DNA of 64,000 bases from Pseudomonadota bacterium (GCA_023426545.1 JAFAAN010000087.1:1-64000), one strand, 5' to 3'. Counted from the first letter of the stretch, positions 1-13,300 are shown. The notes: a model not told the origin generated them from the letters alone. Numbers and translations: made by a program.

Positions 1-1261
1 CCGGGGGGCTGGCCTGAGCCGGGGCCGCGTCCGAGCCCCCCTTCAGGAAGAGCGCCGCGGCACCACCACCAACGATGAGCAGCCCCACGGCGATGCCCGC
101 GAAGAGCCCTGTCTTGCCCTTCCCACCACCCTGCCCCGCCCCGGGCGGAGGATAGGCGACTGGGTAGCTCGGCTGCGGCGGATACGGCGCCGCCATGGGC
201 TGGCCGTATGGTGCAGCGGGCTGCTGTCCATACGGCATCGGCGCGGGCTGCGCGTACTGCGGCGCGGGCGGCTGCCCATAGGGCATGGGTGCCGCCATCG
301 GAACCTCTGCCCCACGAAGGGACGGCGAGGACCCAGGCTCCGGGGGCGGCATGGGCACATCGAGCAGCCGCGACTGAGACACCGGCTCCTTGCCCAGCGC
401 GGGCGCCGGCGTCGGCGGAGGCTTGGACAGGGCCTCGTTCTCCTCCTTCACCAGCGAGGCCAGCACGCTCGCCGCGGACGGCTTCCAGCCGACGGGCTCC
501 TCGGACGCGCCACTCGCGGCCCCGGTCTCACCACGCGCACTCTTGCCCGCGCTGAACGCGGACTGCACCGGGCCGGAGGCCACCGCGGGCGTAGAGCCGG
601 ACACGGGCTCTGGCGCGACGATGACGGGCTTGGAAGGCCGCGGCGCCAACACCGAGGCCAGCTCGGCCGTCTCCGACAGCGGAATCCAGTCACTGAACCC
701 CGAGCGCCAGCAGAGGCTGTCCGGGCCGACCTCGCCGCGGTCCCAGAGGTCCTTGACCTTCTCGACGCCGAAGGGGCCCACCTGCTTCTCGTCGATGGCC
801 ACGTACCACTCGTGCGCGGCCGCGTTGGGCTTCGCCTCCTCCTTGTCCGGCTCGGCCTCGGCCTCGGCCAGCTTGCGCACGTTCTCCGCGGAGGCCTCAC
901 GCGCAGCGGCTTCGTTCGCGGCCTCCGTGGGAATCTTGTGCGTGCCGGAGCTCAGCACCTGGTCGAAGACGGCGCCAATCTCGTCCTCTTCCACGTCCGT
1001 GAAGAGGCCGCCTTCGGGCGGCGTGCCCAGCGTCGCGGGCATGGTGGCGGCCGAAGCATCTCCCCCCTTGCCCGCTTCACTCGGAGCGGCCGTTTCGGAG
1101 GAGGCGGACTCAGGCGCGGAGTCCTTCGCGGCCGGCGCGCCGGCAGGACGCACGGTGATGGTGTGGCCGCACTTCTTGCAACGCACCTTGACCCCTTTGG
1201 GGCCAATCTTGTCGTCGCTGATCATGTACTGCGCGCGGCAACTGTCGCAGACGAAACGCAT
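1..1261 (-). CDS. gltJ: GltJ/AgmX gliding motility protein (C-terminus beyond window)
   Basis: This is the cytoplasmic and membrane-spanning part of an inner-membrane component of the Agl-Glt gliding complex. The N-terminus is a zinc ribbon with CxxC pairs at C5/C8 and C28/C31. A GYF-type domain follows at about residues 148-195 (starts EWYVAIDEKQVGPFG and ends near WIPLSE). Next comes a Pro/Gln/Tyr-rich linker (about 300-380) and one transmembrane helix (about 384-406). The window ends after about 420 residues, so the periplasmic TonB/AgmX-type C-terminal domains are not seen. Zinc ribbon, GYF domain and one TM helix next to gltI is the known GltJ layout; the cytoplasmic part is reported to interact with the MglA polarity switch. 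The start is the first ATG, preceded by its own promoter-like sequence. Confidence 0.9.
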   Translation of the reverse strand, partial: MRFVCDSCRAQYMISDDKIGPKGVKVRCKKCGHTITVRPAGAPAAKDSAPESASSETAAPSEAGKGGDASAATMPATLGTPPEGGLFTDVEEDEIGAVFDQVLSSGTHKIPTEAANEAAAREASAENVRKLAEAEAEPDKEEAKPNAAAHEWYVAIDEKQVGPFGVEKVKDLWDRGEVGPDSLCWRSGFSDWIPLSETAELASVLAPRPSKPVIVAPEPVSGSTPAVASGPVQSAFSAGKSARGETGAASGASEEPVGWKPSAASVLASLVKEENEALSKPPPTPAPALGKEPVSQSRLLDVPMPPPEPGSSPSLRGAEVPMAAPMPYGQPPAPQYAQPAPMPYGQQPAAPYGQPMAAPYPPQPSYPVAYPPPGAGQGGGKGKTGLFAGIAVGLLIVGGGAAALFLKGGSDAAPAQASPP

Positions 1262-1304
1262 CGTTCCCGTAAGCCTCGGAAATGACGGGAGAAATCCCGC
1301 TCGA

Positions 1305-1333
1305 ATCGTAGAAGTGGCAGCCGGAGGGGTCAA
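1305..1333 (-). promoter_or_regulatory. Putative sigma-70-type promoter of gltJ
   Basis: The minus strand reads TTGACC (1333-1328), a 17-base spacer, then TACGAT (1310-1305). This predicts a transcript start near 1298 and a leader of about 37 bases before the gltJ ATG. A small perfect hairpin (CGGGA/TCCCG, 1286-1299) would lie at the 5' end of the message. Seen by eye only. Confidence 0.5.
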
Positions 1334-1372
1334 GGTTCGGAGCCAAGTCCGCCCGACTGCCTTTTAACGCAT

Positions 1373-1390
1373 GAACCCAGCCGCGGGTTC
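1373..1390 (-). terminator. Small hairpin just after the gltI stop
   Basis: GAACCC and GGGTTC form a 6-bp stem around a 6-base loop, starting 6 bases past the gltI stop codon. It lacks a following T-run, so it may be an mRNA 3' stabiliser or a weak terminator before the gltJ promoter. Confidence 0.3.
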
Positions 1391-1395
1391 TGTCG

Positions 1396-4300
1396 CTACC
1401 TGCGCACCTGGACCTCCACGTGCGTACCCACGGCGATGCGCAGCTCGTGCAGGTCCTCGGAGGTGGCGAACACCAGCAGTTCCCGCAGCTTGTCGCGCAC
1501 CGGGACACGGAAGGCCGAGCCCGTCTCGCCCTGGACCATGCGGCGCACCTGCTCCATCTCTCCCGCCGCGAGCAGCCCCGCCCGCGCGGCGGTGAGCTCC
1601 GCGCCCTCCAGGTATTGACGCACGGCCTGCGGCGTGGCGGTGGGCAGCCACGCGCGCGCCGCCTTCGCCAGCGCCGCGCGGTCCGGCTCGCTGAGGCTCC
1701 TCTCCAGCAGCCGGCGCTCCGGCTCCACCAGGTGCTGCGCCTCGGCGATGCGGACGTTGCCCACGACGAGGCTCAGCGCCGCCTGGAGGATGGCCTCCAG
1801 CCGCTCGGGGGCCACGCGCTGGCTGAAGGCCAGCTCGGGGCGTGCCAGCGCGAGCGTGCGGCCGAGGAGGTAATAGACCTCCTTCTGCCCCTGCTCGGCG
1901 AAGTACTTGCCGCCCACCCGCAACGAGGCCGGGTGCGTCTGGAGCAGCTCCACGTTGACGAGCGGCTCGGGTGCCGGCTCGTTGGAGCGCTTGGCCATCC
2001 GCTCCCGCGTCGCCACGAGGAATGGCGAGTAAAGCTCCACCGCCTCCATGCCGAGCAACCGCGCCACGTACCGGTAGTGGTGGACGTGGTACTCGGGCGC
2101 GGTCGCCACGTCGATGCGGTGGCGCTTGGGCACCAGCTGGTACTGCGGGAAGGGCACCGCGTACAGGTGGCCCACCTTGGCGAAGAGCAGGCCCAGCAGC
2201 TCCGCCAGCGGCCCCCGCGCCTTCGGGTGGAAGAGGTGGTTGTGCCACAGCTGGTCGTTCAGCGGCCGCGGCTCCACCTTCTCCTTGTACTTCGCGTGGC
2301 CTCCCAGCTTGGTGAGGATTTCCTGCTCGTCCTCGCCGGCCTCGCCCAGCAGGCCCGCCACTGCCTGTGCCGCGAGCCAGGCGCCGTCGTAGTCCTTGCG
2401 CAGCGCGGCCAGACGCACGAGCGCGCCCACCACCTTGCGCGGATTCGCCGTGTTCGGCAGCGCGCGCCTCAGCGCGGCGATGGCCTCGTCCTCCCGGCCC
2501 GGCATCTGCTCCGCGAGCTCCGCGAAGGCCTCCTGCACCGACGCGTCGTCCGGCAGGCCCTTGGCCGCGACGCCGTAGGCGGCCACCGCGCCCTCGGGGT
2601 GCTTGAGGACCTGGAGGTACAGGTCGCCGAGCGCGCGCCACAGCGCCATGCGCGCCACGTGCGTCTCCGGCGTCTTGGGCAGCCGGCCCAGCATCTTCGT
2701 GTAGTTCTCCTCCAGCTGCTTCCACTGGCGCGCGGCGCCGAGCATGGCCTCGAGCGCGCTGAAGGCCTCGACGAAGCGAGGGTCCAGGTCCAGCGCGGCG
2801 TTGAAGGCCTCGGCGGCGCCCTCCACGTCCTTCAAGTCATCGCGGCGCAGCTCGCCCAGCGCGAACCAGACGCGCTTGGCCTTGTGCGGCTCCAGCCCCA
2901 GCGCGGGGAGCGCCAGCATCCGCGCCAGCACGTCCGCCGCCTTCTGCCCCTGACGCGTCTCGCGCAGCAGCACATAGAGCTGGTCCATCACCTCCGGCGC
3001 ATCCGGCTGGGACTTGAGCGCGTTGGTGAAGGCGTCGATGGCCATGTACGGGTCGTGCAGCTCGTCGCGAGCGATGCGCCCCAGCTCCAGGCACACCTTC
3101 GCGCGGGCCTCGCCTTCCAGAACGCCCACCAGCTGCTGCCGCAGGTCGGCGGACTTCTCGTACTGCCCCTGCTTCTCCAGCAGCGCGATGAGGGCGCGCA
3201 GCGTCGGCTCATGACCGGGGTCGATGGCCAGCGCCTTCTCGAAGTGGTTCTGCGCGCGGTCCGTCTGGTTCAGCGCGGCGTGGATGTCACCGAGCTGCCA
3301 GTACACCTCCACCACCTCCAGGTCCGTCAGCTCCTCGCGGTGGTGGATGAGGATGGTCTGGAAGACCTTGAGCGCGCCCTCGTACTGGCGCGTCTGCACC
3401 AGCAGGTTGCCGTAGCCCTCCAGCGCCGGGAGGTACGTGGCGTCCAGCTCGTAGGCCTTCTCGTAGCTCCCCAGGGCCTTGTCCCGCTTGCCCAGCTTCT
3501 CCGACACGTAGCCCAGGCGGTAGAGCTGGCGGCAGAGGTCCGCGGCGGAGACGGACTCCTTCGCCGCCATGGCCATCTCCGCCATCTTCCGCGTGACGAT
3601 GTCCAGCATCCGCTCGCCGGACGACCAGTCCTCACGGGCGATGTAGACATCCGACAGCGGGCGGGCCGCCTCCAGGCTGTCCGGGATGTGCTTGAGCGCC
3701 TCCTGCCAGTAGCCAACGGCCGTCTCGCGGTCCTCGCGCGTCTCGGCGTGGTAGCGCGCCACGTCCAGCAGCGCGCGGCCCTTGGCGACAGGGTCCTCGG
3801 TCTGCTCCGCCTCCTGGCGCAGCGTCTGCTCGTAGCCGCTCCAGTCCTGCTCCTGCTCCTGGATGCCCTTGAGGGCGCGAATGCTGGGCAGGTGCCCCGG
3901 GTCCACCGCGAGGGCCTGCTGATAGGCGGTCCGGGCGCTGCCCGTGTCCATCAGCATGTCCTCGTTGATCTTGCCGAGCCGGTAGTACAGCTCCACCGCG
4001 TCCTTCGACTGCCCCGCGAGCTCCGCCTCCTTGGACAGCATCTCCAGCGCGAAGGGCCAGTTGCCGCTGCGCTCGTACATCGTGCCCAGGGCGTGCAACG
4101 CCGGACGGCACTCGGGGTCCGCCGCGAGCGCCGCGTGGTAGTTGTTCACGGCCTTATCCAGCGCCTTGAGCTGCTGGTACTGGACGTTGCCAATTTCCAC
4201 GTACAGCTCGGCCTGCTCCTGGGCGCTGACGGCCAGCGCGAGCTGCCGCTCGTACGCCGCGATGAGGTCCTCCCACCGCGCCTGCGCGCGCCGCAGCCGG

Positions 4301-7300
4301 ATGAGCGTCTTGATGGCCTGGACGTTCTGGGCGTCGATGGCGAGCACGCTCTCGACGCACACGTCCGCGTTCGCGGGGTTCTGGTACTTGTCCTCCCAGA
4401 TGGTCGCGCTGCGGAAGAGGACGCGAATCTTCTCGCGCCAGTCGTCGCTCAGCTCCAGCATCCGCTCGTAGATGGCGAGCAGGTCGGCCGGCTGGTCCAG
4501 CCGCGTGTGGAGCCGCTCCAGCGCGTCCAGCGCCTCGCGGTTGACGGGGTCCAGCTCCAGTGCCTGGCGGTACGCGGCCACGGCCGACTCGTCGTCGCCG
4601 ATGTCGCGCTCGTAGACGCCCGCCACCTCCACCTGGATGCGCGCGCGCTCCTCGATGCTGTCCGCGAGGTCCCGGGCTCGAAGCAGCGTGGACGCCACGT
4701 CCGGCCACGACCGCTGGCGGCGGTACAGCGCGGTGAGCACGCCGAGCGTCTCCGCGTCAGGCTCGAGCTCCAGCGCGCGCAGCAGCGCGCTGGCGGACTC
4801 CACCGGGTCCTCCAGCTGCTCGTCCCAGACGCGGGCAATCTCACGGAGGATGCCCTTGCGCTGCTCGATGGAGCCAGCGGCCTCCAGCTTCTGCTCCAGG
4901 GCCACCACGTACTCACGCTGACGGCCCCGGCGCTGGAACACGGCGGCGAGCCCATCCAGCGCGGTGGCGTTGGTCGGGTCGAACTCCAGGATCTTCCGGA
5001 ACGCCGCCTCCGCCGCCTGCGGGTCGTCCAGGTGCGTGTCGTGGACGCGCGCGAGCGTGGCGTAGAGGCGCTCGGCCAGGGCACCGCGCGGCAGCTCGTC
5101 AGCGACCTCCTCGTAGACGGCCGCCAGCTCCTCGTGGCTGCCCGTCTCGTCGGCCAGGCGCTCGACCTCCTCGCGCAGCGTGTCGTCGGACGCGTCCAGT
5201 TGGAGCGCGCGGCACAGCGCCAGGAAGGCCACGTCCTTCTGGCCCAGCCGCGACTCCTGCACCCGGGCCAGCTCGCGCAGCGCGGCCAGCTTCTCCTCGT
5301 CGGTGACGAGGTGGGGCATGTAGCGGTCCGTCACCTGGGCGTAGGCGCGCCAGTCATTGTGCGTCCGGTACAGCTCGCAGGCGCGCTCGTAGGCGGTGCG
5401 GTTGGCGGGGTCCAGCTCGAGGACCTTCTCCAGCGCGCCCGAGGACAGCTCCGGCTTGCCGCCCTGCCCCGCCCACAGGTCCGCGACCGCGAAGTAGGTG
5501 GCCACGGCCTGCTCGCGCTCCTCCACCAGCAGGTGGACCTGCACCTTCAGCTCCAGCGCCCGCACCGCGTCGTTCCACGCGCGCAGCGAGACGAAGAGCG
5601 CGTGTACGCGCTCCAGCTCGGCCACCTGGTGCGGCTCCACTTCCAGCGCGCGGCGGGCGGCATCCAGCGCCTCCTCGCGGCGCCCCATCCCCGCGAGCAC
5701 CTCCGCCAGCCGCAGGCGCAGCGCCTTCACGCCCTCGCTGCTCTCCTGGAGCGGAATCAGCCGGCGCAGCACGCCCACCAGCTCCTCGGCCTGCTCCGTC
5801 TCCTCGTACAGCTCGCGCAGCGTGTCCAGCACGCCGCGGTGGCGCGCGTCGCGGTCCAGCGCGGCCTTGAAGTACGGCACCGCCTGCTCCGGCTGCTTCA
5901 GCAGGCGGTACACCACGCGGCCCAGGCGCTCGTTGAGGCGCACCACCTCGCGCGGGTCCAGCGTCACCGCCAGCCGGCCTTCGAGCAGCTCGCGCAGGTC
6001 CTGCGGCCGGTCGGCGCGCTCGTAGAGCGACTCCAGCGCGGAGAAGGCCTGCTCGTTGCGCGCGTTCTTCGACAGCAGCTCGCGGTAGAGCTCGATGGAG
6101 CCGTCCAGGTCCGCCAGCCCCTCGGCCGACACCTGCGCCATCTTCGACAGCACACGGTCGCGCTCGGCGCCGGACACCTTCTCCGACTGGAGCTTCAGGA
6201 TGCCGTAGAGCTTCTCCGACGCCCCCGCGGCCTCGTAGATGCCCTCCAGCAACCGCGCGGACGCGAGGTGTTCCGGGTCCAGCGCGAGGATGCCCTCGTA
6301 GGCGCCGGCCGCGCGGTCCGGGCTGTCCAGCCGCTCCTGGTAGAGCTGGCCCAGGCGGAACAGGTAGCCCACCCGGTCCGCGGCCTCCGTCACGCCCGCG
6401 ACCAGGGACTCCAGGATGCCCGCCAGCTCCGGCCACGCCTCCAGTTGGAGGTACAGCCGGTCCAGCGCCACCAGCGAAGGCTCCTGCACCGTGGGGTGCA
6501 GCGTGCGCGCGCGCTCGTAGTACGAGATGGCGCGGTCCGAGTCGCGCAGCTTCGTCTCCAGCATCTGCCCCAGGCGGAGGCAGACCTGCGCGGCGTCCGC
6601 GGCCTCGGCCACGCGCGGCAGGGCCTCCTCGTAGGCCGCCAGCAGCTCGTCGTAGCTCGCCGACGCGTCCGCCGCGTTCTCCAGGCGGGCGCGAATCGCG
6701 GCGTCGTTCGGGTCCTCCTTGAAGGCGCGGAAGAGGGCCAGGAAGGCCAGCTCCGCCTCCTCCTGGGACTCGCGCAGCGTGGCCAGCTCGCCCAGGAGCG
6801 CTTTGCGCTCGAACGCGTCGCCCGACACGCCCACGCGGGTCTCGATGACCTGCGCCAGGCGAGGAATGTCGCCGCTGGACCGGAGCGCGCGCAGCAGCGT
6901 CTCCACCGCGAGCAGGTTCTGCGGCTCGCGGGCCACCAGCGCCTCCATGCGGCCCACCGCGCCGGCGTGGTTGGGCTGCACGGACAGCACCTCGCCGTAC
7001 AGCGCCAACGCGCCCGTGCGGTCCAGCAGGCGCGACTCGCGCACCGTGGCCAGCCGGAACTTCAGCTCCAGCGCTTCCTCGGGCGGCAGCAGCGCGATGC
7101 GGCGGGCGAGCGCGTCCGCCAGCTCCGGCCAGCGCTCCTGCTTCTGGCAGAGCGCCTCCATGCGCTCCAGCGTCGGCAGGTCATCCGGCTTGAGCTCCAG
7201 CAGGCGGCGGAAGGTGGCGAGGGCGCCCAGCGCGTCCTGGAGCTCGTCCTCCTGAAGCGTGCCCATCTGGAAGAGCACCGCGGCGCGATGCGCAGGCTCC

Positions 7301-10300
7301 TCCACCACCGCGAGCTGCCGGCGCAGCACCTCCAGCAGCTCCGTCGGCTTGCCCTGCGAGGCCACCAGGCGCACCGTGCCGTCCAGCGCCTCGGTGTCCG
7401 TCGGCCGCAGCTCCAGCACGCGCTTCCACGACGACAGCGCCTCCGCGGGCTCCCCCAGGTCCGTCTGGATGCGAGCCAGCGCGCGGTACAGCTCGGCGCG
7501 GGACGCATCCCCCGCCTTGCCCACCACTTCCGTAAGGATTGCGGCCAGTTCCTCGGGCGCCTCCGCCTTGTCCACCAGCGAGACACACAGCTCCAGCGAG
7601 CGCAGGTCGTCCGGCAGCTCGCGCAGCGCGCGCGTGGCGGCCAGGAAGCCCATCTCCGCGTTCTCCAGCGAGCCGGCGTAGATCTCCGCGATGCGGCGCA
7701 GCAGCGCGGCGCGCTCCTGCGGCACCGCCTCCGCCGAGACTCGCGACTCCAGCATCTCCACCTGCTTCAGGTGGTTGCCCACCGAGGCGAAGATGGGCTC
7801 CAGCGCGCTGGCTGCGGCCCCCCGGAGCGGGCTCTCCGAGCGCGCCATCTCCTCCAGCGCGCCCACCGCGCCGGCGTGGCCCGCCCGGCGCTCCAGCACC
7901 GCCTGATACAGCTCCAGCGCGCCACGGGGGTCGTCCAGCCGCGACACCTTCAGGCGGCCCAGCCGCACGCGCAGGTCGGACGCCTCTTCCTGGGCGCCCC
8001 GCTCGTCCGCCAGCTGGATTTCCCGCTCGATGTGCTGCGCCAGCTCCGGCCAGCGCTCCGTCTCCGCGAGCACCCGGCCCAGGAGCTTCAGCGCGTTGGC
8101 ATTCTCCGGCCGCAGGCCGAGAATCTCCCGGTACGCCTGCGCCGCCAGCGACTTGTCCGCCAGCGTCTCCTCGGCCAGATGTGCCAGCTCGAACAGCAGG
8201 TTCACCTGCGAGGCCGGGTTCGACTCGGCCGCCACCTGGCGCCGCATGACGAGCGCCAGCTCACGGTGCGCGCCCGTGCGGCGGTGGACCCGGGCGATGG
8301 ACTCCAGCACTGTCTTGCTCTTTGGATCCCTGCGCGCCATCTCCTCCAGCGCGCGGACCGCCAGGTCGTACCGCTTGAGCCGGTTGTCGTAGATGCCGGC
8401 CAGGCGCCGCCACAGGTCGCCGGCGAGCGGCTCCGGCGCGCCGCGCTCCAGCTGGTCCTCATAGGCGGCCGCCACTTCCTCGAACGCGCCGGAGTCGGCC
8501 GCCAGCCGCTCCAGCTCGTCACGCACCGGGGCCTCCTGCGGCGCCTCGCTGAAGGCCCGCAGCCGCGCGACGAACGCGAGCGACGTCTGGCCGAGCGCCT
8601 CGCGCAGGGTCGCGATCTCCTGGATGTGCTCCAGCCGCCGCTCGGGCGCGACGCCCGGCAGCAGCACCTCCATCACGTCCACCAGCTTCCGCGTGTCGTT
8701 GACGCCGCGGTACACGGGCTCCAGCAGGCGCGCCGCCTCGGCCCGAGGCGCCTCGTGCGCCATCAGCCGCTCCAGGCCCGCCACCACCTGCCCGTCACCC
8801 GGCGCGAGCTCCAGCAGCCGCCGGTAGACCGACAGCGACTCCGCGGGCCCCACTTCCTTCTCCAGGAGCTGGGCGCGCTTCAGCAGCCAGTTCCGGCGCA
8901 CGGCCTCGTCCGCCGCGCCCTCCGCGAGCTGGTCCAGCACGTCCGCCTGCTCCACGAAGCGGCGCGCCTTCGCGTACAGCTTCTCCAGCGCCAGCAGGCC
9001 CTCGGGCACCTTCCGGAGCGCCAGCGCGGAGCGGTAGGCCTCGATGGCCTTCGCGTCCTCACCCGCGTTCGCGTACGCCTCGCCGGCCTTGAGCAGCAGC
9101 CCCACGCGCTCCTCCGGGTCGGTGGAGAGCTGCGCCTGGCGCGTGTAGACCTCCGACAGGCTCTTGGCGTTCTGCCCCTTCTCGTACAGCCGTGACAGGG
9201 CCTCCAGCGCCTGCCGGTCCTGCGGCGCGTCCGCCAGCAGGCTCTTCCACAGGCGCGCGGCCTCTTCCGGCTGGTCCAGCGACTCGCGCAGCTCCGCCGA
9301 CCGCCGCAGGAGCTCCAGCGCCGCCGGGTCGCCCGAGGTCAGCTCCGTCGCCGCCGTCTCATAGATTTCGGCCAGCACCTCGTGCGAGCCCGTCTCGCGC
9401 GCCAGCCGCTCCAGGTCCGGCTGCACGCCCTCCCGGTCCAGCCCCTGCGCGAAGGACTTCACCGCGGACATGAACGCCAGCGAGGGCTGGAGCATGTCGC
9501 GCTCGTAGATGCGGCGAACCTCCCCCGCGAGGTGGATCTTCTCCACCGTGAGCGCGGAGACCATCCGCGCCTCGCGCAGCGCCACGCGGCGGGCATGATC
9601 GCCCACCTGCACGAGCACCGGGTCGAGCACCTCCAGCGCCGCGCCGCTCGCGGGCACCGCCGCCTTCACCCAGGCTTCGAGCGCCGCGCGCGCCCCCGGG
9701 TGACCCGGGTCCTCGGCGAGAATCTTGCGATAGAGGCCCAGCGCCGCGTTCGCGTCGTCCAGCACGGTGCGCTGCAGCTCGGCCAGACGGAAGGAGACCT
9801 CACGCCCCTGCGGGCTCTGCCCCTCCTGGTTGCGGCGCAGCGCCAGCGCCCAGGCCAGGTCGGTGTGCCGGCCGCTCTCCGTGTAGAGCCGGTCCAGGGT
9901 CGCCGCGGCCTCGCGGCTCGCCGGATCTCTCCCGGCGATGATGCGCCAGGCGGCGGCGGCGCTCTCCTTGTCCATCAACTTCGTCTCGTGCAGCAGCGCG
10001 GCCTCGCGCAGGAACGCCAGCTGCTCGGCCGGCTCCGGGGACGCCGCAGCCAGCTTCTCCAGCACCTCGGCGAGTGCGGCCCACTCCTCGCCAGCGCGGT
10101 GCAACCGCTGGAGGGCGCGCAGGCAGTCCAGGTTGCCCGGCTCGATGGCCAGCAGCGCGTGCAGCGCGCTCACCGCGCCGGCCTTGTCGTCCAGCTTCTT
10201 CTCCTGCACCTCCGCCAGCTCGCGCAGCAGCGCCATGCGCGCGGAGCCGACGTCTCCCTCCTCGGCCAGCTCGGAGAGAATCTCCGCGTAGCTGTCCAGC

Positions 10301-13300
10301 GAGTCCGCGTCCTCCGCCGCCTGCCGCGCCGACGAGCGCAGGCCCGCGTCACCCGGCGCCAGCCGCAAGGCGCGAGCGAGCGCGGCGAAGGCCAGCTCCG
10401 GCTGCCGCAGGTGCGCCAGGTGGACCTGTGCCGCCTGCCGCAGCGCCTGCACGCGCGCGGAATCGTCCCGCGCCACCTCGGCGAGCACGTCCAGCGTGGC
10501 CACCAGCTTACGGTGGTCCTTGGTGCGCTCGAACGCGGGCACCAGCACCCGCGCCGCCGCCTCTCGCGCGGGGCCCGAGGCGAGCATCGCCTCCAGCGCC
10601 GCCAACGCATCCGGGTCCGAAGGACGCTGGAGCAGGATGTCCGCGTAGCTCTGCACCGCCTCCGCGCTGCCGTCCTGCGACTCCTGTAGCAGCTGCGCGC
10701 GACGCAGCTTCAGCCGCGCAACCTTGTCCGCGTCCCCCGCGGACTCGGCTAGCGCGATGAGCCGCGCCAGCGTGTCGCCCAGCTCGCGCGTGCGCCCCGC
10801 CTTCTCGTACAGCTCCGCGAGGCGCGGCAGGTGCCGGCCCTCCTCGGCCCCGTGCGAGAGCGCCGCTTGCAGCGCCTCGGCCGCCTGGGCGTCTCGGCCC
10901 AGCTCCGTGTTGAGGTCCACCAGCTGGAGCAACAACTCCAGCCGCTCCGGGCCGCGCGCGCCCTGGATGCGCTTGCGCAAGAGCCCTTCCGCGTCCGCGG
11001 AGCGGCCCACGCGGCCGTACAGCCGCACCAGCCGCTGCAGCAGCCCGTTCGACTCGGGTGCCCTGCTGACCGCGGCCTCCAGCGCCGCGACCGCCTCGGC
11101 CGCCAGCGCTCCCTCCTCCGCGAGGCTCGCCGCCTCCAGGAGCAGCGGCACCGCCACTGCGGGGTCCTCGGCCTCGGAGGCCAGCGTGCGCAGCACCCGC
11201 CCCAACTCCGCGTGTGCGGACAGGTCGCGGGCCAGCCGCAGCGCTTCTGCGCGGGCGGCCTCGTCCTTCGTGTCCTCGCGCAGCGCGCGGACGCGGACGT
11301 CGAAGGCCGCGCGGCTGTCGGCGAGCTGCTTCTCGTGAATGCTGGCCAGCAGCGCGAAGAGGCGCTTACGAGCCCCTGGCTCCGTCGTCACCTCCAACTG
11401 CTGGTGGAGCGCGGCGACCTGGCGCTGGTGGTCGCCACTGCGGCCGTAGTGCGCCGCCAGCGCCTCCGTCACTTCCGCCGTGCGAATGCCCGCCGCCGCC
11501 AACCGCTCCAGCCCGCCTACCACCACGCCGGTGGAGACGTTCTCCGCCAGCAGGCCGAGGAACAGGTCCGTCGCGTCCTCCTGACGGCCCAGCCGCTCCG
11601 CGTAGAGCTTGGCCTGGCGCGCCGTCCACTCATTGCGCTCCAGCTGCGTCTCCGCCAGCCCCACCAGCCGCCCGGCCAGCGTCGCGGCCTCTTCGAACTT
11701 CGACAGCGCCACGCACAGCGCCTGAAGCTTCTGCACCGCCGCCGGCTCGTCCGGGGCGAGTTCCACCAGCTTCCGGACCAGCGGCTCCAGTTCCTCGGAC
11801 GCAGCGCCAGCCGCCTCGCGCCGCGACAGGTCCGCCTCCAAGCGCGTCTTCGGATTGTCCGCGATGGCGGCGGCCGCCTGGAGCGACTTCACCGCCTCCA
11901 GCGCCGCGGCGTCTCCGGGGAGGCGGGCCAGCACCTCCCGCCATGCGGCCTCCGCGCGCGCCGGGTCCGCCAGCGGCCCCTGGAGGAGCTGGGCGAGCTG
12001 CCGCCAGAGCGTGGCCGCCACCTCCGCCGCCGGCGCCGCCAGCGCCGCGCGTTGCAGCGCGAGGGCCAGCGCGGGCTGCACCTGCGCCTTCTCCGCGTGC
12101 TCCACCACCGAGCCCAGCAGCAGGGGCCGGCCCGGGTCCAGCTCCAGCGCGCGCGCCAGCACCTCGAAGGCGCCCCGCGCGTCCTCCTTCTCCTCGAACA
12201 TCAGCGCGAGCGCCTCACAGAAGGCCACGCGCTCCGGACGCGGACGCGGCGCCAGCAGCGCCAGGTCCAGCAGCGGCACCACCGCGTCCAACTCCTCGTC
12301 CTCCGCCAGCAAGCGCGCGAGCTGGAAGGCCGCGAGCGCCTGCGTGGGGTCCAGCTTCAGCGCCGCCTCCAGGTGCTCACGCGCGGCGTCCGCGTCCTTG
12401 AGCTGCGTCAGGAAGAGGTCGGCCAGGCGCAGGCGCATCGCCGCCTGCACCGAGCGGTCCTTCACCGTGCCCAGGTAGCGCTCCAGCACCGCCACGGCCT
12501 CGGGCCCGCGGCCCTTCTCCAACAACTGCTCCGCCGTCAGGCTCGCCGCGTCCGCTCGGGACGGGTCCGCCGCCACCGCCTTCTCGAAGGCCGCCAGCGC
12601 TCCGTCCGCGTCGTTCAACCTGCCCAGCCGCAGCGTGCCCACCCGCAGCCACAGGTCCACCTGCGCGGTGCGGTCCTTGACCTCGCCCGCCATCGCCTCG
12701 ATCTGCTCGATCGCCGCCGCGAAGTCGCCGCCCTCGCGCTGCGTCAGCTTCTCGATGAGCGACAGGCCTTCGGGCATGCCCGGCCACAGCAGGAAGCAGC
12801 GGTCCAGCGCCTCCTTCACCTTGCCGGTCGCGCCCGGCTCGTACCAGGCGAAGAGCTTCGCCACGAGCAGTGACAGCCGCGCCGCGCTCTTCCGGTCGCG
12901 CTCCTCCAGCGACATGCTGCGCAGCATCCGCACGCGGTCGCGCCACGTCTGCTCGAAGCGCTGCAGCGCCCGCGCGGCCTTCTCCAGGCGCGCGTTCTCT
13001 GGCTCCAGCGCGCGGGCGACGTCCACCACCTTCTGCGCCAGCTCATGCTCGGTGGGGTCATCCACCAGGCGCTCGGCGAGGGCCGCGTACTCGTCCGCCA
13101 TGCCCTCGTTACCCAACGCCGCGCGCTCACGCTCCAGGGCCTCGAACGTGGGTTGGAAGCGCTCCTCCGACAGCAGCAGCTGCCGCACTCGGCGGAAGAC
13201 AGCCTGGTCCGGCTTCGCGCGCGCCGCGCGCTGCAAGCACAGCACGGCACGGTCACGGCGGAACAGCTTCTGCTCGTAGACGTCCGCCGCCTTCAGGTAA

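Noticed and set aside
1420..9195. A plus-strand open frame of 2591 codons opposite gltI
   Set aside because: It is a shadow frame: high G+C in regular TPR codons removes stops on the other strand. Its composition (Arg, Gln, His, Leu, Ala) is typical of antisense frames and it has no domain.
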